Assembly (NCBI RefSeq): GCF_014805685.1
Contig: NC_060893.1
Span: forward strand, 16,457,773-16,521,772
DNA from: Silurus meridionalis
Taxonomy: Eukaryota; Chordata; Actinopteri; Siluriformes; Siluridae
DNA: 64,000 nt
Direction: 5' to 3'
A program made the translations under genes and the position numbers. The notes under the pieces are model-generated. The model saw only the letters and a list, made by a program, of their open reading frames with translations, ran no database searches and was not told the origin of the DNA. Positions 13,110 through 24,340 of the stretch are shown here, in pieces. How positions within the stretch are numbered: position 1 is the stretch's first letter; each line of letters starts with the position of its first letter.

Positions 13110-13400
13110 TAGCTACAGCTGCTGGTCACGGACACAAAGCCGCTGCTCTGGATGCTTTTGTGATGGCTTTATTTTTGGTGCTGCCCATTAATGGGTTTGT
13201 CTTTTTGAATTAGTACAGCGTGCCATGCGCTTTTGTGTCTGTCTGTGTGTCTGCGTGTGGGTTTCTGTACACGTGTGTGTGTGTGTCTGCGTTTTAGACA
13301 AGCAGACAGGGGCTGCATCTAATGATACGGTTTTTATTAATGTGTAATTAAACATTTATCCTCGGCTTGCAGGCCCTGCCACACTCCTCCTCTTCCTTCA
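13110..13400. other. Low-repeat island with a 12-bp palindrome
   Basis: CCCATTAATGGG at 13184-13195 is a perfect palindrome around ATTAAT. TTTGAATTAGTA and TTATTAATGTGTAATTAAAC follow within 170 bp, a cluster of homeodomain-type sites. It could be a regulatory element; nothing proves it. Confidence 0.25.
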
Positions 13401-13495
13401 CACCATGAACCCTAAGCCCTCTATCTTGCCTGTTTCTCTCTATCAGGTGTTCATTACTTTAAAATACTTTCTTAAAGAATGTAATTTGAGATATT

Positions 13496-13499
<4 letters not shown>

Positions 13500-13559
<60 letters not shown>
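13500..13559. repeat. (TA)n microsatellite, left flank of the transposon
   Basis: About 30 TA units directly against the transposon end; the last TA is the target duplication. Confidence 0.95.
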
Positions 13560-13562
<3 letters not shown>

Positions 13563-15107
13563 GAGTGCAGAATTATTAGGCAAGTTGTATTTTGAGGATT
13601 AATTTTATTTGAGGATTAATTTGAACAACAACCATGTTCTCAATGAACACAAAAACTCATTAATATCAAAGCTGAATATTTTTGGAAGTAGTTTTAGTTT
13701 TAGCTATTTTAGGGGGATATCTGTGTGTGCAGGTGACTATTACTGTGCATAATTATTAGGCAACTTAACAAAAAACAAATTCATACCCATTTCAATTATT
13801 TATTTTTACCAGTGAAACCAATATAACATCTCAACATTCACAAATATACATTTCTGACATTCAAAACCAAACAAAAACAAATCAGTGACCAATATAGCCA
13901 CCTTTCTTTGCAAGGACACTCAAAAGCCTGCCATCCATGGATTCTGTCAGTGTTTTGATCTGTTCACCATCAACATTGCGTGCAGCAGCAACCACAGCCT
14001 CCCAGACACTGTTCAGAGGTGTACTGTTTTCCTCCTTGTAAATCGCACATTTGATGATGGACCACAGGTTCTCAATGGGGTTCAGATCAGGTGAACAAGG
14101 AGGCCATATCATTAGATTTTCTTCTTTTATACCCTTTCTTGCCAGCCACGCTGTGGAGTACTTGGGCGTGTGTGATGGAGCATTGTCCTGCATGAAAATC
14201 ATGTTTTTCTTGAAGGATGCAGACTTCTTCCTGTACCACTGCTTGAAGAAGGTGTCTTCCAGAAACTGGCAGTAGGACTGGGAGTTCAGCTTGACTCCAT
14301 CCTCAACCCGAAAAGGCCCCACAAGCTCATCTTTGATGATACCAGCCCAAACCAGTACTCCACCTCCACCTTGCTGGCGTCTGAGTCGGACTGGAGCTCT
14401 CTGCCCTTTACCAATCCAGCCACGGGCCCATCCATCTGGCCCATCAAGACTCACTCTCATTTCATCAGTCCATAAAACCTTAGAAAAATCAGTCTTGAGA
14501 TATTTCTTGGCCCAGTCTTGACGTTTCAGCTTGTGTGTCTTGTTCAGTGGTGGTCGACTTTCTGCCTTTCTTACCTTGGCCATGTCTCTGAGTATTGCAC
14601 ACCTTGTGCTTTTGGGCACTCAGTGATGTTGCAGCTCTGAAATATGGCCAAACTGGTGGCAAGTGGCATCTTGGCAGCTGCACGCTTGACTTTTCTCAGT
14701 TCACGGGCAGTTATTTTGCGCCTTGGTTTTTCCACACGCTTCTTGCGACCCTGTCGACTATTTTGAATGAAACGCTTGATTGTTCGATGATCACGCTTCA
14801 GAAGCTTGGCTATTTTAAGACTGCTGCATCCCTCTGCAATATATCTCACTATTTTTGACTTTTCTGAGCCTGTCAAGTCCTTCTTTTGACCCATTTTGCC
14901 AAAGGAAAGGAAGTTGCCTAATAATTATGCGCACCTGATATAGGGTGTTGATGTCATTAGACCACACCTTCTCATTACAGAGATGCACATCACCTAATAT
15001 GCTTAATTGGTAGTAGGCTTTCCAGCCTATACAGCTTGGAGTAAGACAACATGCATAACGAGGATGATGTGGTCAAAATACTAATTTGCCTAATAATTCT
15101 GCACTCC

Positions 15108-15110
<3 letters not shown>
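13560..15110 (-). mobile_element. Tc1/mariner-type transposon with IR/DR ends, inserted in (TA)n
   Basis: The 1551-bp element is bounded by CAGGAGTGCAG (left) and its inverted partner GCACTCCCTG (right). Each end has two direct repeats: outer GTGCAGAATTATTAGGCAA at 13565-13583 and inverted at 15086-15104; inner GTGCATAATTATTAGGCAA at 13745-13763 and inverted at 14914-14934 (GTGCGCATAATTATTAGGCAA, two bases longer). This is an IR/DR layout as in Sleeping Beauty-type elements. (TA)n flanks both sides, so the TA target lay in a microsatellite. One transposase gene reads on the minus strand. Confidence 0.92.
13882..14894 (-). pseudogene. Tc1-like transposase, single frameshift
   Basis: The minus-strand gene starts ATG at 14894 and would encode about 337 residues, the usual Tc1 length. 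The N-terminal part carries a helix-turn-helix (IVRYIAEGCSSLKIAKLLKR, DHRTIKRFI) and a basic linker. The catalytic part has LWTDEM, IFMQDNAPSHT and SPDLNPIENLW, so all three acidic residues are present. The second Asp and the Glu are separated by 37 residues, a DD37E spacing rather than the usual DD34E. A frameshift near 14618-14630, consistent with loss of one base, separates the DNA-binding and catalytic parts; no other lesion is obvious. Confidence 0.88.

Positions 15111-15112
<2 letters not shown>

Positions 15113-15182
<70 letters not shown>
15113..15182. repeat. (TA)n microsatellite, right flank of the transposon
   Basis: About 35 TA units resume 2 bp after the right transposon end, presumably the other half of the disrupted tract. 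Confidence 0.95.
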
Positions 15183-15184
<2 letters not shown>

Positions 15185-15189
15185 GCATG

Positions 15190-18100
15190 CACACACACAA
15201 AAAATAATCTTGAATGTGTTGGGCTTCTCGGGGCCTCCAGAACACCTTGGTTACATTACATACTTCTCTGGAGCTCCACTGAAGGTTCGAAGATCATTCT
15301 TCCAAAAGATATCCCCTCTGTCTAATACATGTACAGAATGGAGTAAATAGAAAAGTAGACATCATCTAATTCTGCATGTAAGAATCCCCAGTCTTCACTC
15401 TAAAACATTTAGCCCATATACAGAACACAAGCTCTACTCAGTATACATTGGTAAATAACACACATTCTAATTTGCTTTATTAATGCACAGCCAAACACAT
15501 CAATTTCATATATAAGACCATGTTGTTTGTCGTCTGCTGTATTTAGCAAATGTAATGAATTGCAATCGGATTGTTATAAAAGTGCGCAAGATGTCTAGCA
15601 TTGACTTGACTGCTCACAGAGATGCCATTGTTGCTTGGTTGGTTTGTTTAATACTGAAATGAACAACTGCTAAAATTAAATATACTGAGCGTCTCAGCAA
15701 AGAGTTTCCTTACGCCCTTAAAACCAGGACGTTCCCTGTATAAAGCAGCATGAACCGAACCCAGTCCCTAAATGCCTCCTGGTGCCTTTTAAATGATTTT
15801 ACTTTACATTTTATTCCTCTGTCATCTCTCTCTCCACTCTGTTGTGAGCACTATTACAATTACTGTCAATTACTTTGTTGACATGAGGTGGATTGGGAGC
15901 TCCTCATAATCAGTTTACTTGTTATTGCACTTCTCTGCCATTAGGGCTTTTTGTATGTAAATTGTTAGGGGTTGTTCTAAATACACGCACATCCTCAGGT
16001 CCCGGAATAAGATACAGAGAAACGTGCAAATAGTGTAATCGCACAAAACTATGCGTAAACACGGACGTGGGTGAAATGGTCCGCAGGCCCCCTGGTGACT
16101 ATGAAGGCAAAGGCATATGATGTGCATCATCTTTATACTCATGAAACTGTAAAACTGAGCCCTCGTGTCATCTGGGTTTTGTGGTTCTATAAGAGAACAA
16201 ATCCAATGGGATGGAAATAATAGGATCATCTTGCAGTGATGCTTTTTAGAAGAGGTATGAGAACTCAAAACAAAATCACCCATAACATAACGGAGCTGCT
16301 GCTTTTTGTGTTGAAAGAGTAATGATGGGAACATTTGAGGAGGATCGAGTAAATCTTTATAAATAACCAACTGAATAAGAGATTACGGCCTTAATTCTGT
16401 GTCTTTACTGCATGCAGCGGTGTGGTGTTTTTCTCCAGTCTGACTGACCCGGGTAATCTCACCGACCAGTTACGAAGCTTTATAAGTTTAAAAAAAGCAG
16501 TTTTGGTTTGGATGCTTTGTTTCTTATGTTGAGGGTCAACACAGTCATGTAGGTGCAGGCATAAACAGATTATAAATATTTACAGAAATGTAAAACTCCT
16601 TTATGCTCATATTTATCCAAATTTCCAAATTACAATGAAATAATTTAACCAGTGGCAATAGGGATTTTTTTGTAATCTTAGTGGAAGAGGAATCTGAGCA
16701 GGTTGTATGGAGTCAAACTCCAATCAGCAGTAATCATCACTTTCAGTAAATCAATAGTCATTCTTGTAAACATGCTATTTGAAACAAAACATTCACACAT
16801 TTCATTTGTACTCTAGGTTTCACTTTATAACTTGATAGAGTGACTTTCCCCCTCCTCTCAGTGGTAGTCTAAACATTTAGTTCTATTTACTGTACACTAG
16901 GGCAGCAATTACATAAAAGAAATTGCTGCTACTCTCCATAGGTGTTGTATCAAAGAACCTCAAGAAGAAACAATGAAAACCAAATATATTTGTTCAGTCT
17001 TGAAACAAACAAAAAAAACATGGGGTATGTGAGATGAGGCTGTACTCAGTGTTCTGCTCTCTCTTCTCTAATTGTACAATGTGTTTATTAAAATCGATCT
17101 TTCACCCACTAGTGATTTTTAAATCAATCAGCAGAGGAACAGAACCATAACTAATTATTTAAGCAGTTGCGAATATTGTCTGTGTTTCGGGACACACTGC
17201 TGTCATGACATGTAAAGTAAAGTTTTATTTTAGACATCAGGTAAACATGTAAATGTGCACCGCGGTGAAAATGCAGAGAAATTCACAGACATCAGACTTT
17301 CGCTGGAGGAAAGTAGATACCACAGTCAGCACGAGTATCCGAGCTGGTGCAGTGCAGTGGATTTAATAAATATACATAATATTCTCTAGAATATTGATAT
17401 GTCAAATAAGTATGAGTTAGAGACATCATTTAATATAGAAGTGCAAAAAAAACTTGCTAAACAGCTGATTTCATCAGCAGTCCCTGCTCTAGCATGAAAG
17501 TAGTACGTGTGTAAATGGTGATTTACATCGCGGTTGCCTGACGCACGTTGTGAAGGGCGCATGCTTGTAAATTGCGGATTGAGAAACCCTGTTGCGGATT
17601 TATGAATTTGATTATGGATTTGTGAGGCGTAAAATTACAATCTCGTCGCCACGTTTACGATTACGTCGCACAGCGACATGATTCCATACGCACCGCGCTG
17701 GTCTGATTAACTACACCATCACCTCACCACCCAAGTCGTAGGCTGGTCAGCTTTGTTAACTAAAGAAGTTTGCGAGGATACAAGTGTCAGGCTGGTTACA
17801 GACTGTGAGCAAAACTGGTTAGAAGGCAGATATGCCGCTCTGCCGTCTGTCATAGTCATTCTGTATGATGTGGGCTTTTCCTTTGGGCGTGTGCGTATCG
17901 AGGGCAATCATTGCCTACGGTTGTTTTGCCTCCAGCTCTAATCTGCCCGTTGGTGCCGAAACACTTGCACCCCGTCACTACCTCCTCCTCCTCCTCTTCC
18001 GCCTTCATTTCATTGCTTTATGGCTCTCTTTAATCTTCCCCCTCTCTTCACTTCATCTCTGCCATTTTCACTTTCTTCTTATTGGCCTTTTTATCTTTAT

Positions 18101-18720
18101 TTCTGCTGTTTTTATTTCTTCATCTGTTTTACTTTTTCATGCTTCATCTCTCTTTCTGTCTCTGTGTCCTCAGCAGGAATCTGTCTCTGTCAGTCCATCT
18201 TCATCTTTTCCTCTTTTTTTTTTTCTTTTTCCTTTTTCCTTTTAAACACCCACTCACAGTCTTTGTTCTCGCAGCTCTCATTCGCTCTCTCACTCCAGCT
18301 CTGATGTTAGCGGGGAGGGGATGTGTCTGGTGGCTGAGGTGGAGTGCTTGATGCATGGGTTTCATTAATGTGCTTGATGGAGTCGGTACGACTATAGGTA
18401 AAGAACGCATTAATAAGCGCCGACATCAAGCGTAATAACATTTTTATTGATTTGACCATATTGCTTATCACTGGCTACCTTCTATGTAGTTCAAGTCAGT
18501 GAAAGTATAATTCATTCTTTGACATTTATTGGATGCTAATTCTGAAATGAGTGTGCACTTGGACGGAACTGCTGAATTACATCGCTGTGTCAGAGGATGA
18601 ACATGCTGCCAGTCTGGTATGATGTAATTACATGAACACATTTTATTCTTCCCCCAACTGTTTCAACTATGAAAGGCTTCGGTCTCCCAAAACTGTTTAA
18701 CAGAAGTTTGTCCGGTGTAA
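15190..18720. other. No recognised gene
   Basis: AT-rich non-coding DNA. 17960-18300 is a pyrimidine-rich stretch that keeps several frames open. 17560-17690 has an unusual CpG-bearing patch (TTACAATCTCGTCGCC, ACGATTACGTCGCACAGCG) I cannot assign. Confidence 0.5.
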
Positions 18721-18724
18721 TTCC

Positions 18725-18726
<2 letters not shown>

Positions 18727-18800
<74 letters not shown>
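18727..18800. repeat. (CA)37 microsatellite
   Basis: 74 bp of perfect CA repeat. Confidence 0.97.
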
Positions 18801-18801
<1 letters not shown>

Positions 18802-19721
18802 CACAACGGTATCTTCAAGCAGCATTCATCATGTCCCATTAATGATCACGATATTGTGCATTCCATTATCGACGCACCGCCGGACAATTCTGCTCTTTAG
18901 GTAAGTGCCGAAGTGAGCCACGTTGTCACGGGTGAAGATCCATGCTTCATTTAAACCCCTCATTTTCCACCTGCGTTCAAGAGAGAGTGCAGTGGATGAG
19001 TATGAATAATGTCTGCATATTTTAGAGCGGCTGAGAGAAACACATGTTCTCGGCCGTGCACTAATGTAGAAACGCTTTGGCACTGACAGCTGAGTGACTG
19101 CTGCTTCACTCTCCCACTCCACTTCTTTATCTTTCATTTTGTCTTTCACTTTCTCTGCTTTTCCTCCCCTTCTCTCTCACTTTCTATACATCAATCATCT
19201 TTGTCAGCAAGTGTTCTGCTGTGATGAGAGACAGGTTTTCAGGTGAACATGGTGGGGTTTTTTTTATATGCAGTTGCCTGTTGCAACAGATTTACTGATA
19301 TCCTCGACTGCTGAGGATATCCATTAGTTAGAGAAATAAAATGCTGAGATTTCTCATTAAATAATCACTCATACATTGTGCATCTTAAAAATATTTCAAG
19401 TTAAATATTTATCTGAGACATGCAGAAAAACGTCCTGAAAATCCTAGTCTTTAAAAAGTATATTACTACTTCCACTCCTGCTCCAGTGAATAATCTTCCC
19501 TGTTTCCTGTAGATTTCAACTGACTATGAACTGATGTTATAAGCACAATGACTGTCTTGTGCTCAACCCACGATTTCTGTTCATCCCATGTCCATATCCA
19601 AAGCCATAGACTGGTTTCATTGTTACATATACACACAAAGTTCTTCACAGATCCCAGCTTGTTAGGAAACTGGAGTCAGAGCTCAGGGTGAGACATGACA
19701 TGGTGTCCCTGGAGCAGAGAG
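18801..19721. other. No recognised gene
   Basis: Complex single-copy-looking sequence without coding resemblance; a short palindrome GATATCCTC..GAGGATATC lies at about 19298-19321. Confidence 0.4.
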
Positions 19722-20035
19722 GATTAAAGGCCTTGTTTAAGGGCCCAGCAGTGGCAGCAGAGGGATTTGAACTTGGGACTTTCTGATCAGTAACCCAGAG
19801 CCCTAATCACTGAACCTCAGACAATAAGCCTCCACTATATGGCCGTATATGAGTGTCGACTGTAATGATCACAATCCCAGTATCTTCTGTCTCCAAGAAG
19901 TGAAAGAGTTTCCTTTTGAAACAGTTGCCTCTTGCGATTTCTTCATGTTGTCTTGGGGAGTTTTTTCTGTTACTGTTAGAGCCCCTGGCTTGCTGATTAG
20001 AGACCTGGATCCAGACCCAGCAATTCTATAAGTTT
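19722..20035 (+). repeat. Teleost dispersed repeat fragments
   Basis: 19722-19815 carries AAAGGCCTTGTTTAAGGGCC, CAGCAGTGGCAGCAGAGGG and TTTCTGATCAGTAACCCAGA, the same family as 6545-6665. 19900-20030 (TTCTTCATGTTGTCTTGGGG, AGTTTTTTCTGTTACTGTTA, GCCCCTGGCTTGCTGATTAG) looks like the minus-strand core of the family seen at 374-825. Confidence 0.5.
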
Positions 20036-20343
20036 TTTTTTATTTTATTAATTTTTTTTCCTGGAGAAAGTTAGAAGCGTTATACTACACTATAGTCTAA
20101 AAAATACGAGCGATTTATTTTACTTCATTTTATTAGAAAGCCAAAGATTTCTTAATTTAGTAATCAGGAACTCATTAATTCTATAGATACATGTGCTGGG
20201 TGTTGTATTGTATCCTGGTTGTTGCTGCAGATGCTGAGAAGTTTTAATAGAACTGAAATTCAGCTTGAGAAGAGCAGGTCATGGCAGAGAGGAAGTTGAG
20301 GGATCTCGAGGAGCTCAGTATCCTGGTAATGTAATGTTGGAGC

Positions 20344-20344
<1 letters not shown>

Positions 20345-20402
<58 letters not shown>
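20345..20402. repeat. (TG)29 microsatellite
   Basis: 58 bp of perfect TG repeat. Confidence 0.97.
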
Positions 20403-20403
<1 letters not shown>

Positions 20404-20795
20404 TTAGTGAGAGGTGCTGAGGCATTTCTGATTTAAACTGGCACACAGTAACAGTTCAGCTCTCTCGCGCTCCGCTCCAGCTCTCGGTTATCAGCGGAAA
20501 TGTCAGAACACGCCGCCCTCTTCATCCACGCCCTTCCTCACCCGTTCACACACTGTCTTTTCTTCTCTTTTCTTTACTTTTCTTTTCAACTGCCTGCCGC
20601 CTTCTTCTTTTTTTCCTCCTTTAGAGCAGGTCTGTAATACCAGGGTGTGGAGAGAAGGATGTAATTAGTGATCAGCCACAGGTCTCGGTGCCTTTATCCT
20701 GCTAACAACTCCAGCCCTGGCGGCGCTTTGTTCACACAGCCGAGTGCAGCCGCGTGTATTCTTAGCACACGCGCACACACACAAGCTTTCTCTCA

Positions 20796-20798
<3 letters not shown>

Positions 20799-20863
<65 letters not shown>
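20799..20863. repeat. (CA)n microsatellite
   Basis: About 32 CA units, preceded by short CA/CG runs. Confidence 0.95.
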
Positions 20864-20866
<3 letters not shown>

Positions 20867-21227
20867 TGTTCCCCTGCACTTCAAAGGAACAAAGGAGTGA
20901 ACTAATGGCAGAGCGAAGCAGGGAGTAGGAGACGACTCTCTGCCTTAATCACACTCGCCCACTCTCTTCCACCTCTGCTCCCTGTCCACCTGGCTGTCGC
21001 ACTCGTTCCTCCTGCCTTTCCCACTCTCTCTCTCTCTCTCTAATGCTACATTTTAGCGCGAGTGTCCTCAGATAGGTGCAAGAGCGGCACAGCGAATTTG
21101 CTTTCCCGTGGTAAAGAAAGACGAGCAAATTACACTTTTATAGCCTTCTGTCACCATCCCTCGCTTCAACTATTACTCATCCCCCTGGCAGAGAAAGGGA
21201 GCAAAAGAACCCTGTGTGTGACCTGAG

Positions 21228-21321
21228 GTGTGTGTGTGTGTGTGTGTGCGCGTGTGTGTGCGCGTGTGTGTGCGCGTGTGTGTGCGCGTGTGCGCGCGCG
21301 TGTGCGCGTGTGTGTGTGTGT
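21228..21321. repeat. (GT)n/(GC)n alternating purine-pyrimidine tract
   Basis: 94 bp of strict alternation in which GCGC dinucleotides recur about every 10-12 bp between GT runs. This sequence type favours left-handed Z-DNA under supercoiling. Confidence 0.95.
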
Positions 21322-21424
21322 TTCAGTTTGAAGGACAAATGTAGGTAGCTGTCACTTTGAGCCTCATTCAGCGTTATGATCTCTACGCCTTTGGGAGCGC
21401 TGGCTGGATTTCGATTGCAGCTAA

Positions 21425-21428
<4 letters not shown>

Positions 21429-21470
<42 letters not shown>
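21429..21470. repeat. (TG)21 microsatellite
   Basis: 42 bp of perfect TG repeat, followed by CGC. Confidence 0.95.
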
Positions 21471-21473
<3 letters not shown>

Positions 21474-21839
21474 TATAGTTTGCAGTGGCTGTCATTTAGA
21501 ATCCACTGGTGTCTTTATCAGCCATCTGTCTGTTGCAGATTTCGTCTCTGTTTCTCTTTCAGTTTTTTGTTCATCTCTGTAAAAAAAAAAAAAAAAAAGA
21601 AATCTAGTTTTGTGAAACAAAGAGGCTGTTGGATTTTGAAGTCTTGTATGTCATGTGCCTCTACAAGATGCTCAGGTCCTAAGACTGGTGTAGTCAAGTG
21701 TGAAGTCTGTGAGCTCTGTATGCTATCTCCCATCTTCGTCGCTGTATTTCTCATCGGAAAATTGACCGAGATGTTTCATCGTTCTTTTCTTTCTATCTCG
21801 GACACGGCTGTATTGGTTTATTCTCCGTCTGCCCTTCCC

Positions 21840-22275
21840 TCCTCCCGCTGTCATTGTATCCTGTCTTCCTCTGACATTTACTGTCAGATGCACTCATTAT
21901 TGAGTCCCTTCCGATTGCTGATTAAGAAGCGACCTCCCTCTGCCCTCCCTCCCTTTCTCTGCCTTTTCCCTTTTTCTTCCCCCACCTTCTTTCTCACTCT
22001 CTTGATTGCACGCTCTTAGTGTTCCTCTCTGATTCACTTTATTTTTTTCCCTGTCATCTCTCTCCTTTTTTTTGTCATCCACTCAGGGCCACTGTTTGAC
22101 CTTTTATTCTAAGTTCTTGGTTTCCTTCATCAGTCATTCCTTCTCATTCTGTGCCTTTATAAAGGTCGTCAGTAAAAAGTCTCTTTCTCTTTCTCCCAAT
22201 GTCTCAGCTGTGATTTCACTTTCCAAGGACAACGAGTATTTCCGCCTTAATTATACGCTCCGGGGCCACAGTCCC

Positions 22276-22315
<40 letters not shown>

Positions 22316-22680
22316 TATACACACACACACTAACACATACCACAGTGTCTCTGTCTCTATCAATCTCTCTATTTAATTACCTAATTATATGCATGTTTTC
22401 ATCTGTCTCTGTCCATCCATCAATCCATCTAGATATCTGTCTTTTTTTTTTTTGGCCATCAATTTGTTCTTTTCTTTCTCCACTATTCTCCACTTATTCT
22501 CTCCCTTATTTCACCTTTCTTCACCCTGCCATGGTCTGTCTTTTTTTTTCCTCACTCGCTCTTTATTTTCTTATTGCGCGTCTCTCTTTCACTCTTACCC
22601 CTGCTCCCTCCTTCTAGTCCTCTTTCAATCTCTCTCTACATCACATTCTTTATGTGTGTATTTTTTTCCCTTCTACCGAT
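21840..22680. repeat. Pyrimidine-rich region with (CT)n at 22280-22312
   Basis: C/T-rich strings on the + strand leave long spurious open frames rich in Ser, Leu and Phe. A short (CA)n follows the CT run at 22319-22330. Confidence 0.85.
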
Positions 22681-23269
22681 CGGCGACCTCTGCAGCTCAG
22701 GAACAGCATTTACGATTGTCGACCCTTTGCTACAGCGATACCGGAGCCACCCGAAGAAACGACTCCTTTCTGCTTTTTCAGTTAATTAAAATTCACCTGG
22801 CAGAGAAGGCGATTTACTGAGGGAGAAAGAAATAGGGACTTGAAAGACACGTTGCTTTTTGCTTCACACCAGCTTTATCTAGCTGAACTTTAACTTGTGA
22901 ATTTGTGAGCCTATATCTCATGAGCAGCACAAAAATAAATAAATGAATAAATAAAGGAACAAGTGCGTGGGACTGTGGTCTCTGGTCTATAAAAATGGAA
23001 GAGCTGCTAATTAGCGGTCACCGAACTTTTAGCATGCTGTTTTCTTGCTGTTACAGATGCACACCTGGAATAAAAACCTTTAATTAAAATACCCGACTTT
23101 GGTTAAATTTATACTCTCCTAACACCAGTGATGAGGAAATGAGGCTGGAGCTGAGTGAGAAACTGCAGTTACTGACAGCATGGAAAGCAGTGAAGTTGTG
23201 TACAGTTTTATATTAGATTGACAAATGACATTGTTCTGTGCATCCGCATTTTATATTCTCGCAGAACAT

Positions 23270-23706
23270 ATGTGGTTCCTCTCAAAACTGGAGGCACACA
23301 ATTGTACGTTTCACTTGAACTTGGAAAAACCAAACCTGTTCCAGCATGGCAATGCCCTGTGCACAAAATGAGCTCCATGAAGATATTCTGCATGTGGTTT
23401 GGAGAGGAAGATTTTAAGTTGCCTGTTATAGAGCTCTGATCTCATCCCTACTGAAAACCTCTGGGATGAATGTGAGTACAGACTGCATGCCAGGCCTCCT
23501 TACCTACATCAGTACCTGCCTTTACTAACACCCTTGTTGCTGATGAACACAAATGTCCACAAGCACACTAAAATCTAGTAGATCACCTTCCCTGAAGAGG
23601 GAATTATAAGCAAGAATTGGGATTGAATGTGGAATGCAATTCTCAAAAAGCACACACCGTACTTATGACCAAGTGTCCGCAAACTTTTGCCAATATTGTG
23701 TGTATA
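23270..23706 (+). mobile_element. Decayed Tc1-like element, family 2, copy 1
   Basis: The sequence runs parallel to the family copy at 32981-33435 in opposite orientation. It keeps relics of transposase motifs: FQHGNALCTK, where the catalytic Asp has become Gly, and IPTENLWDECE, the third catalytic block. The right end GTGTCCGCAAACTTTTG at about 23673-23690 is a terminal repeat of the family. Stops and shifts are frequent. Confidence 0.75.
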
Positions 23707-24114
23707 TAAAAATATATAAAACTGTTGATGTAATCAGTATTTCGTCTTCCTATTTGCTTCCTGTTGTTGGATACGTTTGTTTTTATTGTGTGTATTTCTT
23801 GTTTACTTTGCTGCAACCTTGGCAGTTCAACAACTGCTATATAGCTTTCAGCACAGTTCTGGTGTTTCTTGAACTTGTTGGAAGTGTTGGCCCCTAAAAT
23901 CTCTCCATCATGCTTGTATTTACTAGTTTGTTCTTTTGCACTCTCTCTCTCTCTCTCTCTTTCTTCCCACACTCAGTTTGCGTTTCACTCGGACACACAC
24001 ACAATTCACGCAGTCACTAAGTGTGTCTGCAGAGTGCCGGTTCATTGTCAGCCACAGTGTAATGACTGCTCTCTCAGCGCTCTCAGGTCAGGGAATGGGT
24101 TTGTAAGATAAAGG

Positions 24115-24340
24115 TCTGGGCCTGCTGATAAGAATGTTCTTGGCTGTTTGTTTAAATCCGCTATTGACTCCCAAACTTACACAAATTCTAATTACAATGC
24201 TGAAAGCGTTATCTCCTAATTGATGACCCACGCTGCCCTGCTTCTCCCTTCTCCTCTGTAATAAATTAACGCTCCTGCTTAACTTCCTTTATCTGTGACG
24301 GCTTCGTACTCATTAACTGTTCCCATCCGCCAAAACAGCA
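24115..24340. other. Low-repeat island, possible conserved non-coding element
   Basis: Contains AATTCTAATTACAATGCTG, CTCCTAATTGATGACCCA and AATAAATTAACGCTC within 120 bp: several TAATT-type sites in otherwise complex sequence. Confidence 0.25.

Noticed and set aside
12738..13213. Overlapping open frames of 124-143 codons
   Set aside because: They come from a CT-rich tract that lacks stops in all forward frames; the products are low-complexity Ser/Leu/Phe strings.
15915..16370. 151-codon minus-strand open frame
   Set aside because: No family resemblance, no splice context and no conserved motif; likely chance in AT-rich DNA.
20799..20863. CRISPR-like or telomeric array
   Set aside because: It and similar tracts are simple dinucleotide repeats with no spacers and no TTAGGG units.
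21357..22019. 220-codon + strand open frame
   Set aside because: It runs through (TG)n and (A)n tracts and pyrimidine-rich DNA; its length is due to composition.
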